DNA of 64,000 nt from Pseudogracilibacillus auburnensis (GCF_003201975.1 NZ_QJJQ01000017.1:1-64000), one strand, 5' to 3'. Positions 39,614-48,551 are shown, numbered from the stretch's first letter. The notes: generated from the letters alone by a model not told the origin. Numbers and translations: made by a program.

Positions 39614-40377
39614 TTATTTTTAGTTTACTATTTCTTACAGGATGTGGAACAGAAATCACACCGATTGATGGATCATCCACTGGGATATTTGATCATTATT
39701 TTATTTATCCATTTTCACTTTTAATAAAAACGTTAGCAAACATACTCGGAAGCTATGGTTTATCTATTATTATCATTACATTAGCAATCCGACTTGTCTT
39801 ATTACCATTCATGATGAAACAAATGAAAGCAAGTCAAATCGGACAAGAGAAAATGAAAATCATGAAACCCGAAATGGAGCAAATTCAAGAAAAATATCGC
39901 TCAAAAAAAGGAACTGATCATCAACTTGACATGCAAAAGGAATTGACAGCACTGTATAAAAAGCATCAATACAATCCATTTCAAATGGCTGCGGGTTGCT
40001 TGCCAATGCTTATTCAATTACCATTTTTATTCGCTTTTTATTATGCAATAAGACGTACACCTGAAATTAGTGCTCAATCTTTTTTATGGTTCGACTTAGG
40101 ACAAACAGACATCATTTTAGTACTCATCGCCGTCGCAATTTACTTTTTACAAGCAAAAGTGAGTCTTATTGGACTGCCAGAAACACAGAAAAAACAAATG
40201 GCCATTTTGGGTTATTTTTCGCCAGTTATGATCGGGGTTATTTCACTTAATTCCCCAGCAGTCCTGCCTTTATATTGGGCAGTAGGTGGATTATTCGTCC
40301 TATTACAAACACTGTACATGAAAAAGTTTTTAACAAACGGTGTCACAAAAGATCCAAAGAAAGCTTTACAAGAGTAG
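39565..40377 (+). CDS. yidC: YidC/OxaA-type membrane protein insertase (lipoprotein paralogue)
   Basis: This 270-residue insertase has a lipoprotein signal (FLTGC, lipid Cys27), five membrane segments, the hydrophilic-groove region TLAIRLVLLPFMMKQMKAS with the conserved arginine, and the coiled cytoplasmic loop QEKYRSKKGTDHQLD. It inserts membrane proteins with or without Sec. GAGGAGG precedes the ATG. As it is not beside rnpA and rpmH, it is probably the second paralogue (YqjG/YidC2 type). Followed by a strong terminator. Confidence 0.93.
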   Translation: MGKNNVLTIIKKYRLLIIFSLLFLTGCGTEITPIDGSSTGIFDHYFIYPFSLLIKTLANILGSYGLSIIIITLAIRLVLLPFMMKQMKASQIGQEKMKIMKPEMEQIQEKYRSKKGTDHQLDMQKELTALYKKHQYNPFQMAAGCLPMLIQLPFLFAFYYAIRRTPEISAQSFLWFDLGQTDIILVLIAVAIYFLQAKVSLIGLPETQKKQMAILGYFSPVMIGVISLNSPAVLPLYWAVGGLFVLLQTLYMKKFLTNGVTKDPKKALQE

Positions 40378-40384
40378 TATTTCG

Positions 40385-40419
40385 GCTCACACTACCTTTA
40401 TCAAAGTGTGAGCTTTTTT
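40385..40419 (+). terminator. Terminator after yidC
   Basis: GCTCACACT (40385-40393) pairs with AGTGTGAGC (40405-40413), followed by six T. Confidence 0.9.
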
Positions 40420-40819
40420 ATTCATGCAATTACATCTAATCCTTTGTCGATTTCTGATCATTCTAGTTTAGTGCGGAAAGTTTTGAAAAACTGCAGGAAT
40501 TTCCAGTCCCTTGCGGAAGTTTGGCAACAAATAATTGCAGAAGCATTTTAATAGCAGGCGTTGCAACAATGCTTTTCGTTAGCAAGTAAACTGGTAAAAT
40601 GTTTGTATTTTCTTACTGCCAAAGAAGTGCGCAGTATCTTTTTTACCGAACTTTTTGAACAATTTCTATTAAACGTATGCAATCTTTCATTAGGTATTCA
40701 ATCTTTTGCTTTAAGAACAACGTTTTTCGGATGTCGGACATTCTCAAGTCATCTTTTCTTTCAATTTGGATTTCTAGAACAATTTTATTATAATAAATTG
40801 TTAAAGGAGTGAAGTTAAT
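40420..40819. other. Intergenic DNA between yidC and trpB
   Basis: Holds a second 20-bp-period array (40470-40575) and AT-rich DNA with a TATAAT about 25-30 bases before the trpB ribosome binding site. No tryptophan attenuator, T-box or TRAP-type (G/U)AG repeat run was seen. Open frames on both strands here lack ribosome binding sites. Confidence 0.45.
40470..40575 (+). repeat. Second 20-bp-period degenerate array (GTGCGGAAAGTTTTGAAAAA-like)
   Basis: TGCGG, TGCAG and TGCGG cores begin at 40472, 40492 and 40512, exactly 20 bp apart, followed by looser TGCAG (40536), TAGCAG (40552) and TGCAA (40562). It resembles the array between gap and pgk in core and period but is shorter. Confidence 0.55.
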
Positions 40820-41980
40820 ATGACAGAAAATAATCAAAATGGGCTTTTCGGTGAATTTGGTGGAAGTTATGTACCAGAAAATTTACAAACAGTATTAGAT
40901 GGACTTGCAGAAGCATTTGAAACGCATAAAGATGATCCAGATTTCAAAGAGGAATTCCGTTATTATTTACGGGAGTATGTTGGAAGAGAAAATCCACTTA
41001 CATTCGCCCAAAACTTAACGAAAAAAATTGGTGGGGCAAAAATTTATTTAAAGCGTGAAGATTTAAACCACACAGGTGCTCATAAAATTAATAATGCAAT
41101 CGGGCAAATTTTACTTGCAAAACGGATGGGAGCTACTCGTGTAATCGCTGAAACTGGTGCGGGTCAACATGGTGTTGCAACAGCTACAGCATGTGCCATG
41201 TTTGATATTCCGTGTACGATTTATATGGGAAAACACGATACAGAGAGACAAGCTCTCAATGTTTTCAGAATGGAATTACTTGGAGCGAAAGTTGTCCCAG
41301 TCGAAGCTGGACAAGGTAGGCTTAAAGATGCAGTGGATGCGGCGCTTGGTGATTTAATCGAAAACTATCAAACTACTTTCTATTTATTAGGATCAGCAGT
41401 AGGACCACATCCATTCCCAACAATGGTCAAACATTTCCAATCGATCATTAGTGAAGAATCAAAAAAGCAAATTATTGAAAAAGAAGGAAAACTTCCAACC
41501 GCAGTTGTTGCTTGTATCGGTGGTGGCAGTAATGCAATCGGATCTTTCGCACATTATATCGATGAAGAGAATGTTCGGTTAATTGGTGTGGAACCGAAAG
41601 AAGCTGCTTCTATCACAGAAGGTGTACCAGCAGTCATTCACGGATTTAAATGTTTAACATTGCTCAATGAAGATGGAGAACCTGCTCCAACACACTCCAT
41701 TGCGGCTGGCCTTGATTATCCGGGAATTGGCCCCGAACATAGTCATTTCAAAACAACTGGACGAGCAGAGTATGTAACAATTACTGGCGAAGAAGCGTTG
41801 AAAGCTTTCAGAGAGTTATCGCGTGTAGAAGGAATTATTCCAGCACTTGAAAGTTCTCACGCCATTGCTTATACGTTGAGATTAGCAAAAGAACTAGCTG
41901 AAGATGATGTGATTATTGTAAACTTATCTGGTCGCGGTGATAAGGACGTGGACCAAGTGTATAAAATGGAAAGAGAATAA
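40820..41980 (+). CDS. trpB: Tryptophan synthase beta chain
   Basis: 386 residues. The PLP lysine is K89 in [24 protein letters not shown] and the PLP-phosphate loop [10 protein letters not shown] are intact, as is [12 protein letters not shown]. TrpB condenses indole with serine. The sequence is the TrpB1 type (starts [12 protein letters not shown]). No trpA or other trp gene is adjacent, so it is either a split pathway or an indole-salvage copy. AAAGGAGTG precedes the ATG. Confidence 0.97.
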   Translation: MTENNQNGLFGEFGGSYVPENLQTVLDGLAEAFETHKDDPDFKEEFRYYLREYVGRENPLTFAQNLTKKIGGAKIYLKREDLNHTGAHKINNAIGQILLAKRMGATRVIAETGAGQHGVATATACAMFDIPCTIYMGKHDTERQALNVFRMELLGAKVVPVEAGQGRLKDAVDAALGDLIENYQTTFYLLGSAVGPHPFPTMVKHFQSIISEESKKQIIEKEGKLPTAVVACIGGGSNAIGSFAHYIDEENVRLIGVEPKEAASITEGVPAVIHGFKCLTLLNEDGEPAPTHSIAAGLDYPGIGPEHSHFKTTGRAEYVTITGEEALKAFRELSRVEGIIPALESSHAIAYTLRLAKELAEDDVIIVNLSGRGDKDVDQVYKMERE

Positions 41981-41986
41981 TCGTTT

Positions 41987-42030
41987 GGCAGGGTGTTACT
42001 TTTTGCGCGAAAAACATTCTGCCTTATTTA
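41987..42030 (+). terminator. Terminator after trpB
   Basis: GGCAG (41987-41991) pairs with CTGCC (42019-42023), with inner TGTT/AACA and TTTTT/AAAAA pairing, then TTATTTATTT. Confidence 0.65.
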
Positions 42031-42432
42031 TTTCTACTATTAGACAGGCTACTCTCATGTCCTTTACAATATAGCTCTTCTTGTATAAATGATTTTCCAC
42101 CTTGCTATTATTCAACATCCTTTTCCTTAAACGACTTTAATAATTCAGCTGTTGACACCCCCTAGCCATCTATACAATCTCACTAATTTTAATCATCTGT
42201 TCCAAATGTGTTTTTTCCAATATCTAAATAATTCCTCATCTCTTTGTAATACGATAGTAAATTTTCTTTTACCTAAAATTAAAAAACGAAAGTATCACGA
42301 ATTATAGTTGAAATTCACTCCATCGGTTCAGCTGATGATTCAATTAATCCGCGATTAATCATCGTTCTATTTATCAATGCCTAGCCCCAAAAATTTCAAC
42401 AAAACAATCGTAATGTTTCTTCGTTTTATCAT
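42031..42432. other. Intergenic stretch with a possible decayed gene on the minus strand
   Basis: On the minus strand, at about 42290-42115, a readable peptide KENLLSYYKEMRNYLDIGK runs to a stop, and slightly further on GVSTAELLKSFKEKDVE ends in TAA. Intervening stops and frame changes suggest a broken gene of unknown identity. No other feature seen. Confidence 0.3.
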
Positions 42433-43212
42433 CTACTTTTTTACAGCTGTCCAAATAGTCCATCTATCTTGTTCAACTATATTATTGTCTGATTTAATAG
42501 ACGTATCGATATACCTTTGCAATAATTGTAGTTCCTTATTGTTTAATTCGTGTAAAATGCTTCTTCCCGTTCTTTCACTTAATTCTTTTAATAATTGTTT
42601 TTTCTTATCATAAACTTTTCTCGTTTCCCACAATGTATATTCCTTTATATCTTTAAATCCAACACACTTAAGGTTGTTGATAACAGACTTACTTGAATGC
42701 CTTCGTTGTGTTTCTATCTCTTGTAATCTTGGAAAAAGCTCAAAGAAATATCCTCTAATGTGTGTTTCATTACCTTGCAACATACAATCTTCCGGAGTAC
42801 GATCTTGTATGATAAAATATCCGTTTTCCTTTAACAATCTCAAAGCTTCCCTAAAGCAAGCTTGTAAATCAGTCAAGTGATGTATTAACGCTCTTTCTAA
42901 GACTAAATTAAACTGTTCACCTTGTAATCCTGTATGTAAAGCACTTCCATAACTAAAAGATATATTGGGAATTTGTTTACAATTTTCTTTTGCTCCTTGA
43001 AGACTTTCTTTTGAAAAATCAACTCCTGTGACAAAATCTACCCCCATCTCTAAAAGTGCTTTAGAATAAATCCCTCCACCACAACCTACATCAACTGCAT
43101 GATGGATTTTTTCTATCGGTATAAGACTCTGTATTGTATTCATCCATGACTCATCCGCAAAACGATTTGTATAAGTAAAGCGATTTTTCTTATCATGAAA
43201 ATCGATAGCCAT
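42433..43212 (-). CDS. Class I SAM-dependent methyltransferase
   Basis: This 259-residue protein has motif I AVDVGCGGGIYS, the acidic end of strand 2 (VTGVDFS), and FNLVLERALIHHL and GYFIIQDRTPED further on. This is the UbiE/type-11 arrangement. The substrate is unknown. The frame is open six codons upstream, but GGGGGAG is spaced for the ATG at 43212. It sits 124 bases below a TPR protein and an acetyltransferase; co-transcription is possible. Confidence 0.85.
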   Translation of the reverse strand: MAIDFHDKKNRFTYTNRFADESWMNTIQSLIPIEKIHHAVDVGCGGGIYSKALLEMGVDFVTGVDFSKESLQGAKENCKQIPNISFSYGSALHTGLQGEQFNLVLERALIHHLTDLQACFREALRLLKENGYFIIQDRTPEDCMLQGNETHIRGYFFELFPRLQEIETQRRHSSKSVINNLKCVGFKDIKEYTLWETRKVYDKKKQLLKELSERTGRSILHELNNKELQLLQRYIDTSIKSDNNIVEQDRWTIWTAVKK

Positions 43213-43336
43213 TTTTCTCCCCCATTTCAAGCATCATTTTAAATTCACATGAACGGAAACCTGTATAACAATAACAAACATCTACCTGATACATACTTAA
43301 TTCCACATTCTATACAGTTTAACCTTCAAAAATCCA

Positions 43337-43822
43337 TTATCTCCATACTTCATTTAAATTGTCCTTATAAAAATTAATTGCCTTTTGATAACTTAAAATT
43401 TCATCATCTGATGTCGTTTCCATTAAACATGATAGCAATAATTCCATCGCTTTTTGATGTTCTTTTAAGTTGTACAGCGTCATAGAGTAAAATACTTGAA
43501 TTACTTTGTTTTCTGGAAACAATTTCATTCCTTTCAAAAAAGTTTCTTGCGATTTTTTATATTCGCCAATCGTTCTGTATGTACTTCCCAATCCGATAAT
43601 AGCCTTTTCTACATCTTTATTAGACAATCCTAAATTGATTGCAGCTTCATAGTAAGGAACGGCTTTTATTTCTTCCCCGAGTACATCAAAACTCCATGCA
43701 CATTGAAAATGAATATATGCATCATCTGGAAACTCTTGTACTAGTTTTACCAACAATGTATTCGCTTCCTTTAGCTCTCCTTTTTCCCGTAACTCGATTG
43801 CTTTATTGACTTCTTCATTCAT
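43337..43822 (-). CDS. Tetratricopeptide repeat protein
   Basis: This 161-residue all-helical protein has about four TPR units (AIELREKGELKEANTLLVKL, then YIHFQCAWSFDVLGEEIKAV and IIGLGSTYRTIGEYKKSQET). It is probably a protein-interaction scaffold. It starts 7 bases after the acetyltransferase stop, so the two form one operon. No enzymatic motif. Confidence 0.8.
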   Translation of the reverse strand: MNEEVNKAIELREKGELKEANTLLVKLVQEFPDDAYIHFQCAWSFDVLGEEIKAVPYYEAAINLGLSNKDVEKAIIGLGSTYRTIGEYKKSQETFLKGMKLFPENKVIQVFYSMTLYNLKEHQKAMELLLSCLMETTSDDEILSYQKAINFYKDNLNEVWR

Positions 43823-43829
43823 GTTCTCG

Positions 43830-44375
43830 CTACCCGTCCTTTCTAACTGTAAATTCCATTAACCAGCAGTCGCGGTATATACCTTCATGAAACTCATGCT
43901 TCGGTAAAATTCGTATTTTTTTAAATCCGCATTTTTCATAACATCTTATTGCACGATCATTTGTCATTTGAGGATCCATTATAATTGCATTTGCATGCTT
44001 TTCCGTCATTAAAAATGTGATCATGGATTTTACTAATTTCGTCCCAATCCCTTTGTTCCAATGATTTGTTTCACCAATAAATTGATCCATTCCATATACA
44101 TTTTCTTTTTCAAAGTAATCAGTAATATGACTAGTCTCAGGGTTTACTTTATAGTATTGAGCATACCCTATAGCAACTCCTTTGTACTCAACAATGCATC
44201 TTGTAGCCTCATCTTTTCTTCGATAAAATTTTCCCTCCACTTGATCCAAATGATGAGGATTATCTCTCCCCTCGTAGTATTGAAGAACGAAAGGATTTGT
44301 AAGCCACTTTACAAGCAATTCCTTATCTTTTTCTTGCAAATGCCGAAGAGTGATGTCCTTATTTTTAAATAACAT
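43830..44375 (-). CDS. GNAT acetyltransferase, AAC(6')-like
   Basis: This 181-residue GNAT protein has the acetyl-CoA loop NHWNKGIGTKLV, the preceding YGMDQFIGE and the C-terminal NDRAIRCYEKCGFKKI. The combination is typical of the aminoglycoside 6'-N-acetyltransferase branch (AAC(6')-Ib-like), but chromosomal Bacillus members often have other substrates, so a resistance function is not established. AGAGGTG precedes the ATG at 44375. Followed by the TPR gene. Confidence 0.82.
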   Translation of the reverse strand: MLFKNKDITLRHLQEKDKELLVKWLTNPFVLQYYEGRDNPHHLDQVEGKFYRRKDEATRCIVEYKGVAIGYAQYYKVNPETSHITDYFEKENVYGMDQFIGETNHWNKGIGTKLVKSMITFLMTEKHANAIIMDPQMTNDRAIRCYEKCGFKKIRILPKHEFHEGIYRDCWLMEFTVRKDG

Positions 44376-44533
44376 ATGATCACCTCTTATATTAATCTAC
44401 TTAATTTTACCATATTTTATTAGTAATACTCGAAACAAAACTGTATTATAACAAAGGAATTAAAATAATTGCATTTATGGCCCTTATCAAATTATAATAA
44501 ATGCAAACTCAATTACGTAAAGGAGCATGTAAA

Positions 44534-45157
44534 ATGAATTCTGTTATAGAACAATTTGAAGAAATACCAACTACTGCGATTTCTGATGTACTCAAAGGAA
44601 TGAACAATGTAGATCCTGCCATAAAGCCGCTTAAAGAAGCATATAAAATCGCCGGTGCTGCCTACACGGTCAAGCTTCCAGTTGGGGACAATTTAAAACT
44701 TTTACAATCTTTAAAAGAGGCAAAACCTGGTGACATTCTTGTTGTCGATGTAAAAGGTGATACATATAGGGCAATTGCTGGAGACTTTGTCGTCGGGATG
44801 ATGCAAACATTGGAGCTCGGCGGACTAGTTGTTGATGGAGTTATACGTGACATTATTGATATAAAAAAGTTAAATTTCCCTGTGTTTTCAAAAGGGACAA
44901 CGGTATCTTCAGGTGGGAAAACAGGACCAGGAGAAACGAATGTCCCAATTTCATGTGGTGGTGCATCTGTAAATCCTGGCGATATTATTGTCGGGGATGT
45001 TGATGGAGTGGTCGTAATTCCAAGAGAAAAAGCGGAAGAAGTACTACAAGGAGCAAAAGAAAAATTGGCTTCAGATGATGCACGCGAAGCAAAAATAGCT
45101 GGGAATAAAGAAGAAATTATTAAATATATTGATGGTATGATCGCGAAAAGTAAATAA
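44534..45157 (+). CDS. RraA-family protein (HMG/CHA aldolase-like)
   Basis: This 207-residue protein of the RraA fold has ISDVLKGMNNVDPAI at the N-terminus, LGGLVVDGVIRDI with the conserved arginine and aspartate, and DIIVGDVDGVVVIP. Relatives include 4-hydroxy-4-methyl-2-oxoglutarate aldolases, oxaloacetate decarboxylases and the RNase E inhibitor RraA; Bacillus lacks RNase E, so an enzymatic role is more likely. The start is the ATG at 44534, by the AAAGGAG site; an upstream in-frame ATG at 44501 has none. Confidence 0.87.
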   Translation: MNSVIEQFEEIPTTAISDVLKGMNNVDPAIKPLKEAYKIAGAAYTVKLPVGDNLKLLQSLKEAKPGDILVVDVKGDTYRAIAGDFVVGMMQTLELGGLVVDGVIRDIIDIKKLNFPVFSKGTTVSSGGKTGPGETNVPISCGGASVNPGDIIVGDVDGVVVIPREKAEEVLQGAKEKLASDDAREAKIAGNKEEIIKYIDGMIAKSK

Positions 45158-45171
45158 TGAGTTTGATGAAA

Positions 45172-45199
45172 AGAAGGTTCTTTGGAAACCTTCTTTTTG
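45172..45199 (+). terminator. Terminator after the RraA-family gene
   Basis: AGAAGGTT (45172-45179) pairs with AACCTTCT (45187-45194), followed by TTTTT. Confidence 0.85.
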
Positions 45200-45301
45200 T
45201 CGTTAATGATAGTAAAATAATGATAAAATAAATGAAATCATCTATCTATATGATAATATGAAACAAGAATACCATTAACATATAGGGAAGATATAAAAAC
45301 C

Positions 45302-45505
45302 GTGAAATCGACAGGTACAATACTTTTTATCATAGGATTAATCATGTTTACTATCGGCGTCTACTTATCTGGTGTCTACTACTATTCTGCAAAGTTTGTT
45401 CTAATTGGTTGTATTCTTGCAATTGGTGGTGGGATGCTTGGATGGAGTACATACTTTTTATCATCGGTACGTAACTTAAGCTCTCTCGATAAAGATGGAA
45501 AATAA
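45302..45505 (+). CDS. Small two-helix membrane protein
   Basis: 67 residues with two hydrophobic segments (about 6-24 and 31-53) and a polar C-terminus. Start GTG at 45302; GGGAAG lies about 14 bases upstream, a weak site. Function unknown. Confidence 0.55.
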   Translation: MKSTGTILFIIGLIMFTIGVYLSGVYYYSAKFVLIGCILAIGGGMLGWSTYFLSSVRNLSSLDKDGK

Positions 45506-45551
45506 AACGCCATCATCTTAAGATACTATAAATAAACTACTAAGCGCTTGC

Positions 45552-45983
45552 CTATTCATCCAAATCTTGTTTACGTTTTTTTTGAATAAAATATAAAATG
45601 GAAAACGAGAACAAAAAACAAACGGATAAGATGCCCCCAGCAATGATCGCTTCCATCACAGACCGATCAGGTGATAAAAACAAATACAAAAATGTCATCC
45701 CAACGCCGATTAAGGCTGAGATAAATAATATTTTAGGATAAGAATTTAGAACTGATTTTTTCTTTGGCTCGAAATACTCAAGAGATATGGGCATACTCAT
45801 CACATTTAATACGAGTACCGTTACAATGAGTACAAAAAATAATGGTGATCCAAAAACAGCTTTCCCATCGATGAAATCCTTGACTAAAATAATCGAAATT
45901 CCTATTGTTTGAACCAAAAATGCAACTCGAATAATTTTGAGGTTTTTTATCATTAATCGTTCATCTTTTATTTTTTTTAACAA
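45552..45983 (-). CDS. Membrane protein paired with an XRE regulator
   Basis: This 143-residue protein has four hydrophobic segments (about 15-33, 45-62, 78-98, 110-130 from the chosen start) and a basic C-terminus (KKRKQDLDE). The frame stays open to 46079, but that extension lies in a repeat. AAAGGAG is 8 bases from the TTG at 45983, which I take as the start. Small XRE regulators are often followed by such membrane proteins; here about 300 bases of repeat DNA separate the two genes. Function unknown. Confidence 0.7.
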   Translation of the reverse strand: MLKKIKDERLMIKNLKIIRVAFLVQTIGISIILVKDFIDGKAVFGSPLFFVLIVTVLVLNVMSMPISLEYFEPKKKSVLNSYPKILFISALIGVGMTFLYLFLSPDRSVMEAIIAGGILSVCFLFSFSILYFIQKKRKQDLDE

Positions 45984-46020
45984 ATCATTCACTCCTTTTA
46001 ATCTTAGAAAACTTGGCATT

Positions 46021-46083
46021 CGCTTAAGAAAACACACTGACTGACGAGCCGTTGGGCGATGACAAAGGTGATGTTGCACTTAC
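46021..46083 (-). repeat. Dispersed repeat (family B), copy 1
   Basis: On the minus strand it reads GTGCAACATCACC, TCGCCCAACGGCTCGTCAG, TCAGTGTGTTTTCTTAAGCG. It is nearly the same as 46209-46270 and as 54513-54573 on the other strand. Confidence 0.7.
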
Positions 46084-46186
46084 GACGCATAGGACGTGCT
46101 AGTGCAAATCTTTACGTTGGGACGAGTAATCGCAGTCCCGGGCGTTGCCACACGACGTGGTGTTCTTAGCCAGCGTACGACTTGTT
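46084..46186 (+). repeat. Dispersed hairpin repeat (family A) flanked by family B copies
   Basis: GACGCATAGGACGTGCTAGT starts it. The hairpin is TGGGAC (46118-46123)/GTCCCG (46135-46140), then GACGTGGTGTTCTTAGCCAG. It is inserted between two direct copies of the family B repeat. Confidence 0.7.
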
Positions 46187-46208
46187 ATAGCGGGTAGCTA
46201 GTTTATGA

Positions 46209-46270
46209 CGAAAGAAAAAACACCGATTGGAAAGCCGTTGGGCGATATCAGAGATGATGTTGCGCTTATG
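46209..46270 (-). repeat. Dispersed repeat (family B), copy 2
   Basis: A direct copy of 46021-46083, about 187 bp away, sharing GCGCAACATCATC and TCGCCCAACGGCT on the minus strand. Confidence 0.65.
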
Positions 46271-46284
46271 TAGTAAGAAAGGAT

Positions 46285-46485
46285 TTATTCTTTCTTATCT
46301 ACCCAAAATAGTTCATCTAACGTTTTGTTTACCGTGTAGCATATTTGTAAACATAACTTTAATGATGGGTTATATTTACCCTTTTCGATCAGGCTAATCG
46401 TTTGCCGGGTAACTCCAGTCCTCATTGCTAGCTCTGCCTGCGTTAAGTTCGCTTCCACCCTGGCAAGTTTAACTTTATTTTTCAC
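46285..46485 (-). CDS. Small XRE-family transcriptional regulator
   Basis: 66 residues, almost entirely one Cro/CI helix-turn-helix (VEANLTQAELAMRTGVTR, then QTISLIEKGKYNPSLKL), of the type paired with small membrane proteins in Firmicutes. The GTG at 46485 is preceded by AAGGGG. It probably autoregulates and controls the membrane protein downstream. Confidence 0.9.
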   Translation of the reverse strand: MKNKVKLARVEANLTQAELAMRTGVTRQTISLIEKGKYNPSLKLCLQICYTVNKTLDELFWVDKKE

Positions 46486-46515
46486 TCCTATGAACCCCTT
46501 CCACTTATTAATGTA

Positions 46516-46551
46516 ACATATATATTGAATTATGTAAAATATATATTACTT
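46516..46551. promoter_or_regulatory. AT-rich palindrome upstream of the XRE gene
   Basis: Imperfect inverted repeat: arms like GTAACATATATATT and AATATATATTAC around an 11-bp centre, about 30-65 bases before the GTG. Likely operator and promoter region of the regulator. Confidence 0.45.
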
Positions 46552-46860
46552 ATTGTTTAATAAAAAACTTTAGTAAATGCACTGATCGCTTCATATTTTA
46601 ATTTAAGCTTTTTCAGTGGCTTTACGGAGCTCGAGGGTCGATACAACCGCCACGTTCTGGGACGTCTCATTCTCTTGTCCAACTAAATGCTTTTGTGACG
46701 TCATCTACATTGGTAAAATCCTGTACACGAGTATACCCGCGGAATGAGGAGTTTACTCAGATGCAAGCTAAATAATCGATACGAATAAAATCTAAAATAA
46801 AAATAAAATAAATAGAATATGGCATCATTTATGGTAAAATTTCTTTAGGAAGGTGAGGGC
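46552..46860. other. Intergenic stretch between XRE regulator and small hypothetical gene
   Basis: About 46620-46750 is GC-richer and resembles degraded family A DNA (CCACGTTCTGGGACGTCTC). Nothing else recognised. Confidence 0.4.
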
Positions 46861-47145
46861 ATGTTATCACTATTACTCGATATATTATTTAATATGATTT
46901 TACCATATCGAACGAATATTTCAGAAGACGAAATTTGTGAAAATATGAAAGTATTGAAGAAAAATAAGTGGTTTCAAAACATATTAAGGAATGAAAAATA
47001 TAGACAGTTTATTATTCATGATCGGGAAATTCGTAATCTCATTGGAAAATTCAATCATGATAAATTACAAAAGAACCTTTTTCACCAGAAATACGAACGG
47101 AAGTTAATGGCGGCATTAAACCGGAAAAAAATTGTCTATTATTGA
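46861..47145 (+). CDS. Small basic hypothetical protein
   Basis: 94 residues. A hydrophobic N-terminus (about 1-16) is followed by a Lys/Arg/Asn-rich helical region. Not recognised. The AGGAAGGTGAGGG ribosome binding site and the terminator right after the stop support a real gene. Confidence 0.65.
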   Translation: MLSLLLDILFNMILPYRTNISEDEICENMKVLKKNKWFQNILRNEKYRQFIIHDREIRNLIGKFNHDKLQKNLFHQKYERKLMAALNRKKIVYY

Positions 47146-47180
47146 AAAAAGTTTAGTGAACCGGCTCACTAAACTTTTTT
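47146..47180. terminator. Bidirectional terminator between convergent genes
   Basis: AAAAAAGTTTAGTGA pairs with TCACTAAACTTTTTT over a six-base loop. It serves the plus-strand small gene and the minus-strand oxidase gene. Confidence 0.92.
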
Positions 47181-47192
47181 CATGCTCTGCAT

Positions 47193-48551
47193 TTATGATT
47201 CAAAGATCTTTCCGGGGTTTAATAAATAATCTGGGTCTAATAATTGCTTAAAGCTTTTCATCACATCAACTGCTACTCCATGTTCAGCTTGCTGATATTT
47301 CATTTTGCCAATTCCAACACCATGCTCACCCGTACATGTTCCACCAACATCAATTGCTTTTAAAACGAGTTTATCATTCATCCGTTCCGCTTTTTTTCTC
47401 TCTTCTTCATTATTGGCGTCAAATAAAGACAATGTATGGAAATTCCCATCACCAACATGACCTAAAATTCCACCATGTAAACCTGTTTCCTCGATTAATT
47501 CTCTAGCATAATGAACTAAATCAGGCAGTTTTGAAATTGGTACACAAATGTCTGTTCCGTAAAATCGTTTTCCTTTTTGATGCCTAAATGCATAGGCCAT
47601 TTCATGACGTGCTTTCCATATTTCGTTTCTTTCTTTTGTATTTGTCGCTACACTCCAATGATCACAACCTGCATCTTCCATTAATTCTTTCGCAAGTTCA
47701 GCTTGTGCTTTTGCAGCAGATGTTGCCCCCGCAAATTCAAAAAACAACGAATGCTTAACAGGAAATGAATAATTTCCATAAGCATTTACTTGCTTGATGC
47801 TTGAAGCGTCGACAAGCTCCATTCGCATCACCGGAATATCGCTCGCTAATATAAGATAAGCTCCTTTTGCACATTCTTCCAATGTTGGAAATGTACATCT
47901 TGTTGCAATAATATGTTCAGGTATTCCATGCAATTTTAAAGTAATTTCAGTGAAAATTCCAAGTGTTCCTTCCGACCCTGTAAAAAGGCCTGTTAAGTGA
48001 TATCCTGATGATGACTTTTTTGCTCTAGTTCCAGTATGAATGACTCTTCCATCAGCCAATACAATTTCCAAATCTAAAATATTATCACGCATGGATCCAT
48101 AGCGAACGGCAGTCGTCCCACTTGCATTCGTAGCTACCATTCCACCAATCGTTGCATCTGCACCGGGATCGATCGGGAAATGCAATCCATGTTTATTAAT
48201 CTGTTCATTTAACTGAATCCGAGTGATACCCGGCTCGACAGTTATCGTCATATCTTCTGGAGAAAAATCGATTACTCGATTCATACGCTCAAAATTAATT
48301 GAAATTCCTTTCTTTAATGGGATAACTTGCCCTTCTAGCCCCGATCCAACTCCAAAAGGTGTAACAGGTATATGGAGTTCACGAGCAATAGCCATAATGG
48401 TTTCTACATCTTTTCTCGTCTCGGGAAAACAAATGACATCAGGTTGTACTGCTTCATGTGCAGACTCATCATGACTGTGTCGATATCGTTCCGCTTCGGA
48501 TATACTTACTTTTTCAGCACCGAGCTTTTCTTTTAAACGTTCTACAATCAT
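47193..48551 (-). CDS. FAD-linked oxidase (glycolate oxidase GlcD / D-lactate dehydrogenase type)
   Basis: This 452-residue protein has the PCMH-type FAD-binding domain (about 30-210: PVTPFGVGSGLEGQV, PGADATIGGMVATNASGT, GLFTGSEGTLGIFTEI) and an FAD-oxidase C-terminal domain ending GEHGVGIGKMKY. It oxidises 2-hydroxy acids. No GlcE or GlcF iron-sulfur partner is adjacent, so a stand-alone D-lactate or 2-hydroxyglutarate dehydrogenase is possible. TTG at 48557 is also open; ATG at 48551 fits the AAAGGAG site slightly better. Confidence 0.9.
   Translation of the reverse strand: MIVERLKEKLGAEKVSISEAERYRHSHDESAHEAVQPDVICFPETRKDVETIMAIARELHIPVTPFGVGSGLEGQVIPLKKGISINFERMNRVIDFSPEDMTITVEPGITRIQLNEQINKHGLHFPIDPGADATIGGMVATNASGTTAVRYGSMRDNILDLEIVLADGRVIHTGTRAKKSSSGYHLTGLFTGSEGTLGIFTEITLKLHGIPEHIIATRCTFPTLEECAKGAYLILASDIPVMRMELVDASSIKQVNAYGNYSFPVKHSLFFEFAGATSAAKAQAELAKELMEDAGCDHWSVATNTKERNEIWKARHEMAYAFRHQKGKRFYGTDICVPISKLPDLVHYARELIEETGLHGGILGHVGDGNFHTLSLFDANNEEERKKAERMNDKLVLKAIDVGGTCTGEHGVGIGKMKYQQAEHGVAVDVMKSFKQLLDPDYLLNPGKIFES

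Noticed and set aside
40561-40812. 83-codon plus-strand ORF before trpB
   Set aside because: Starts in the repeat array, no ribosome binding site, composition not protein-like; overlaps the trpB promoter.
40820-41980. Tryptophan operon
   Set aside because: Only trpB is present; neighbouring genes are unrelated.
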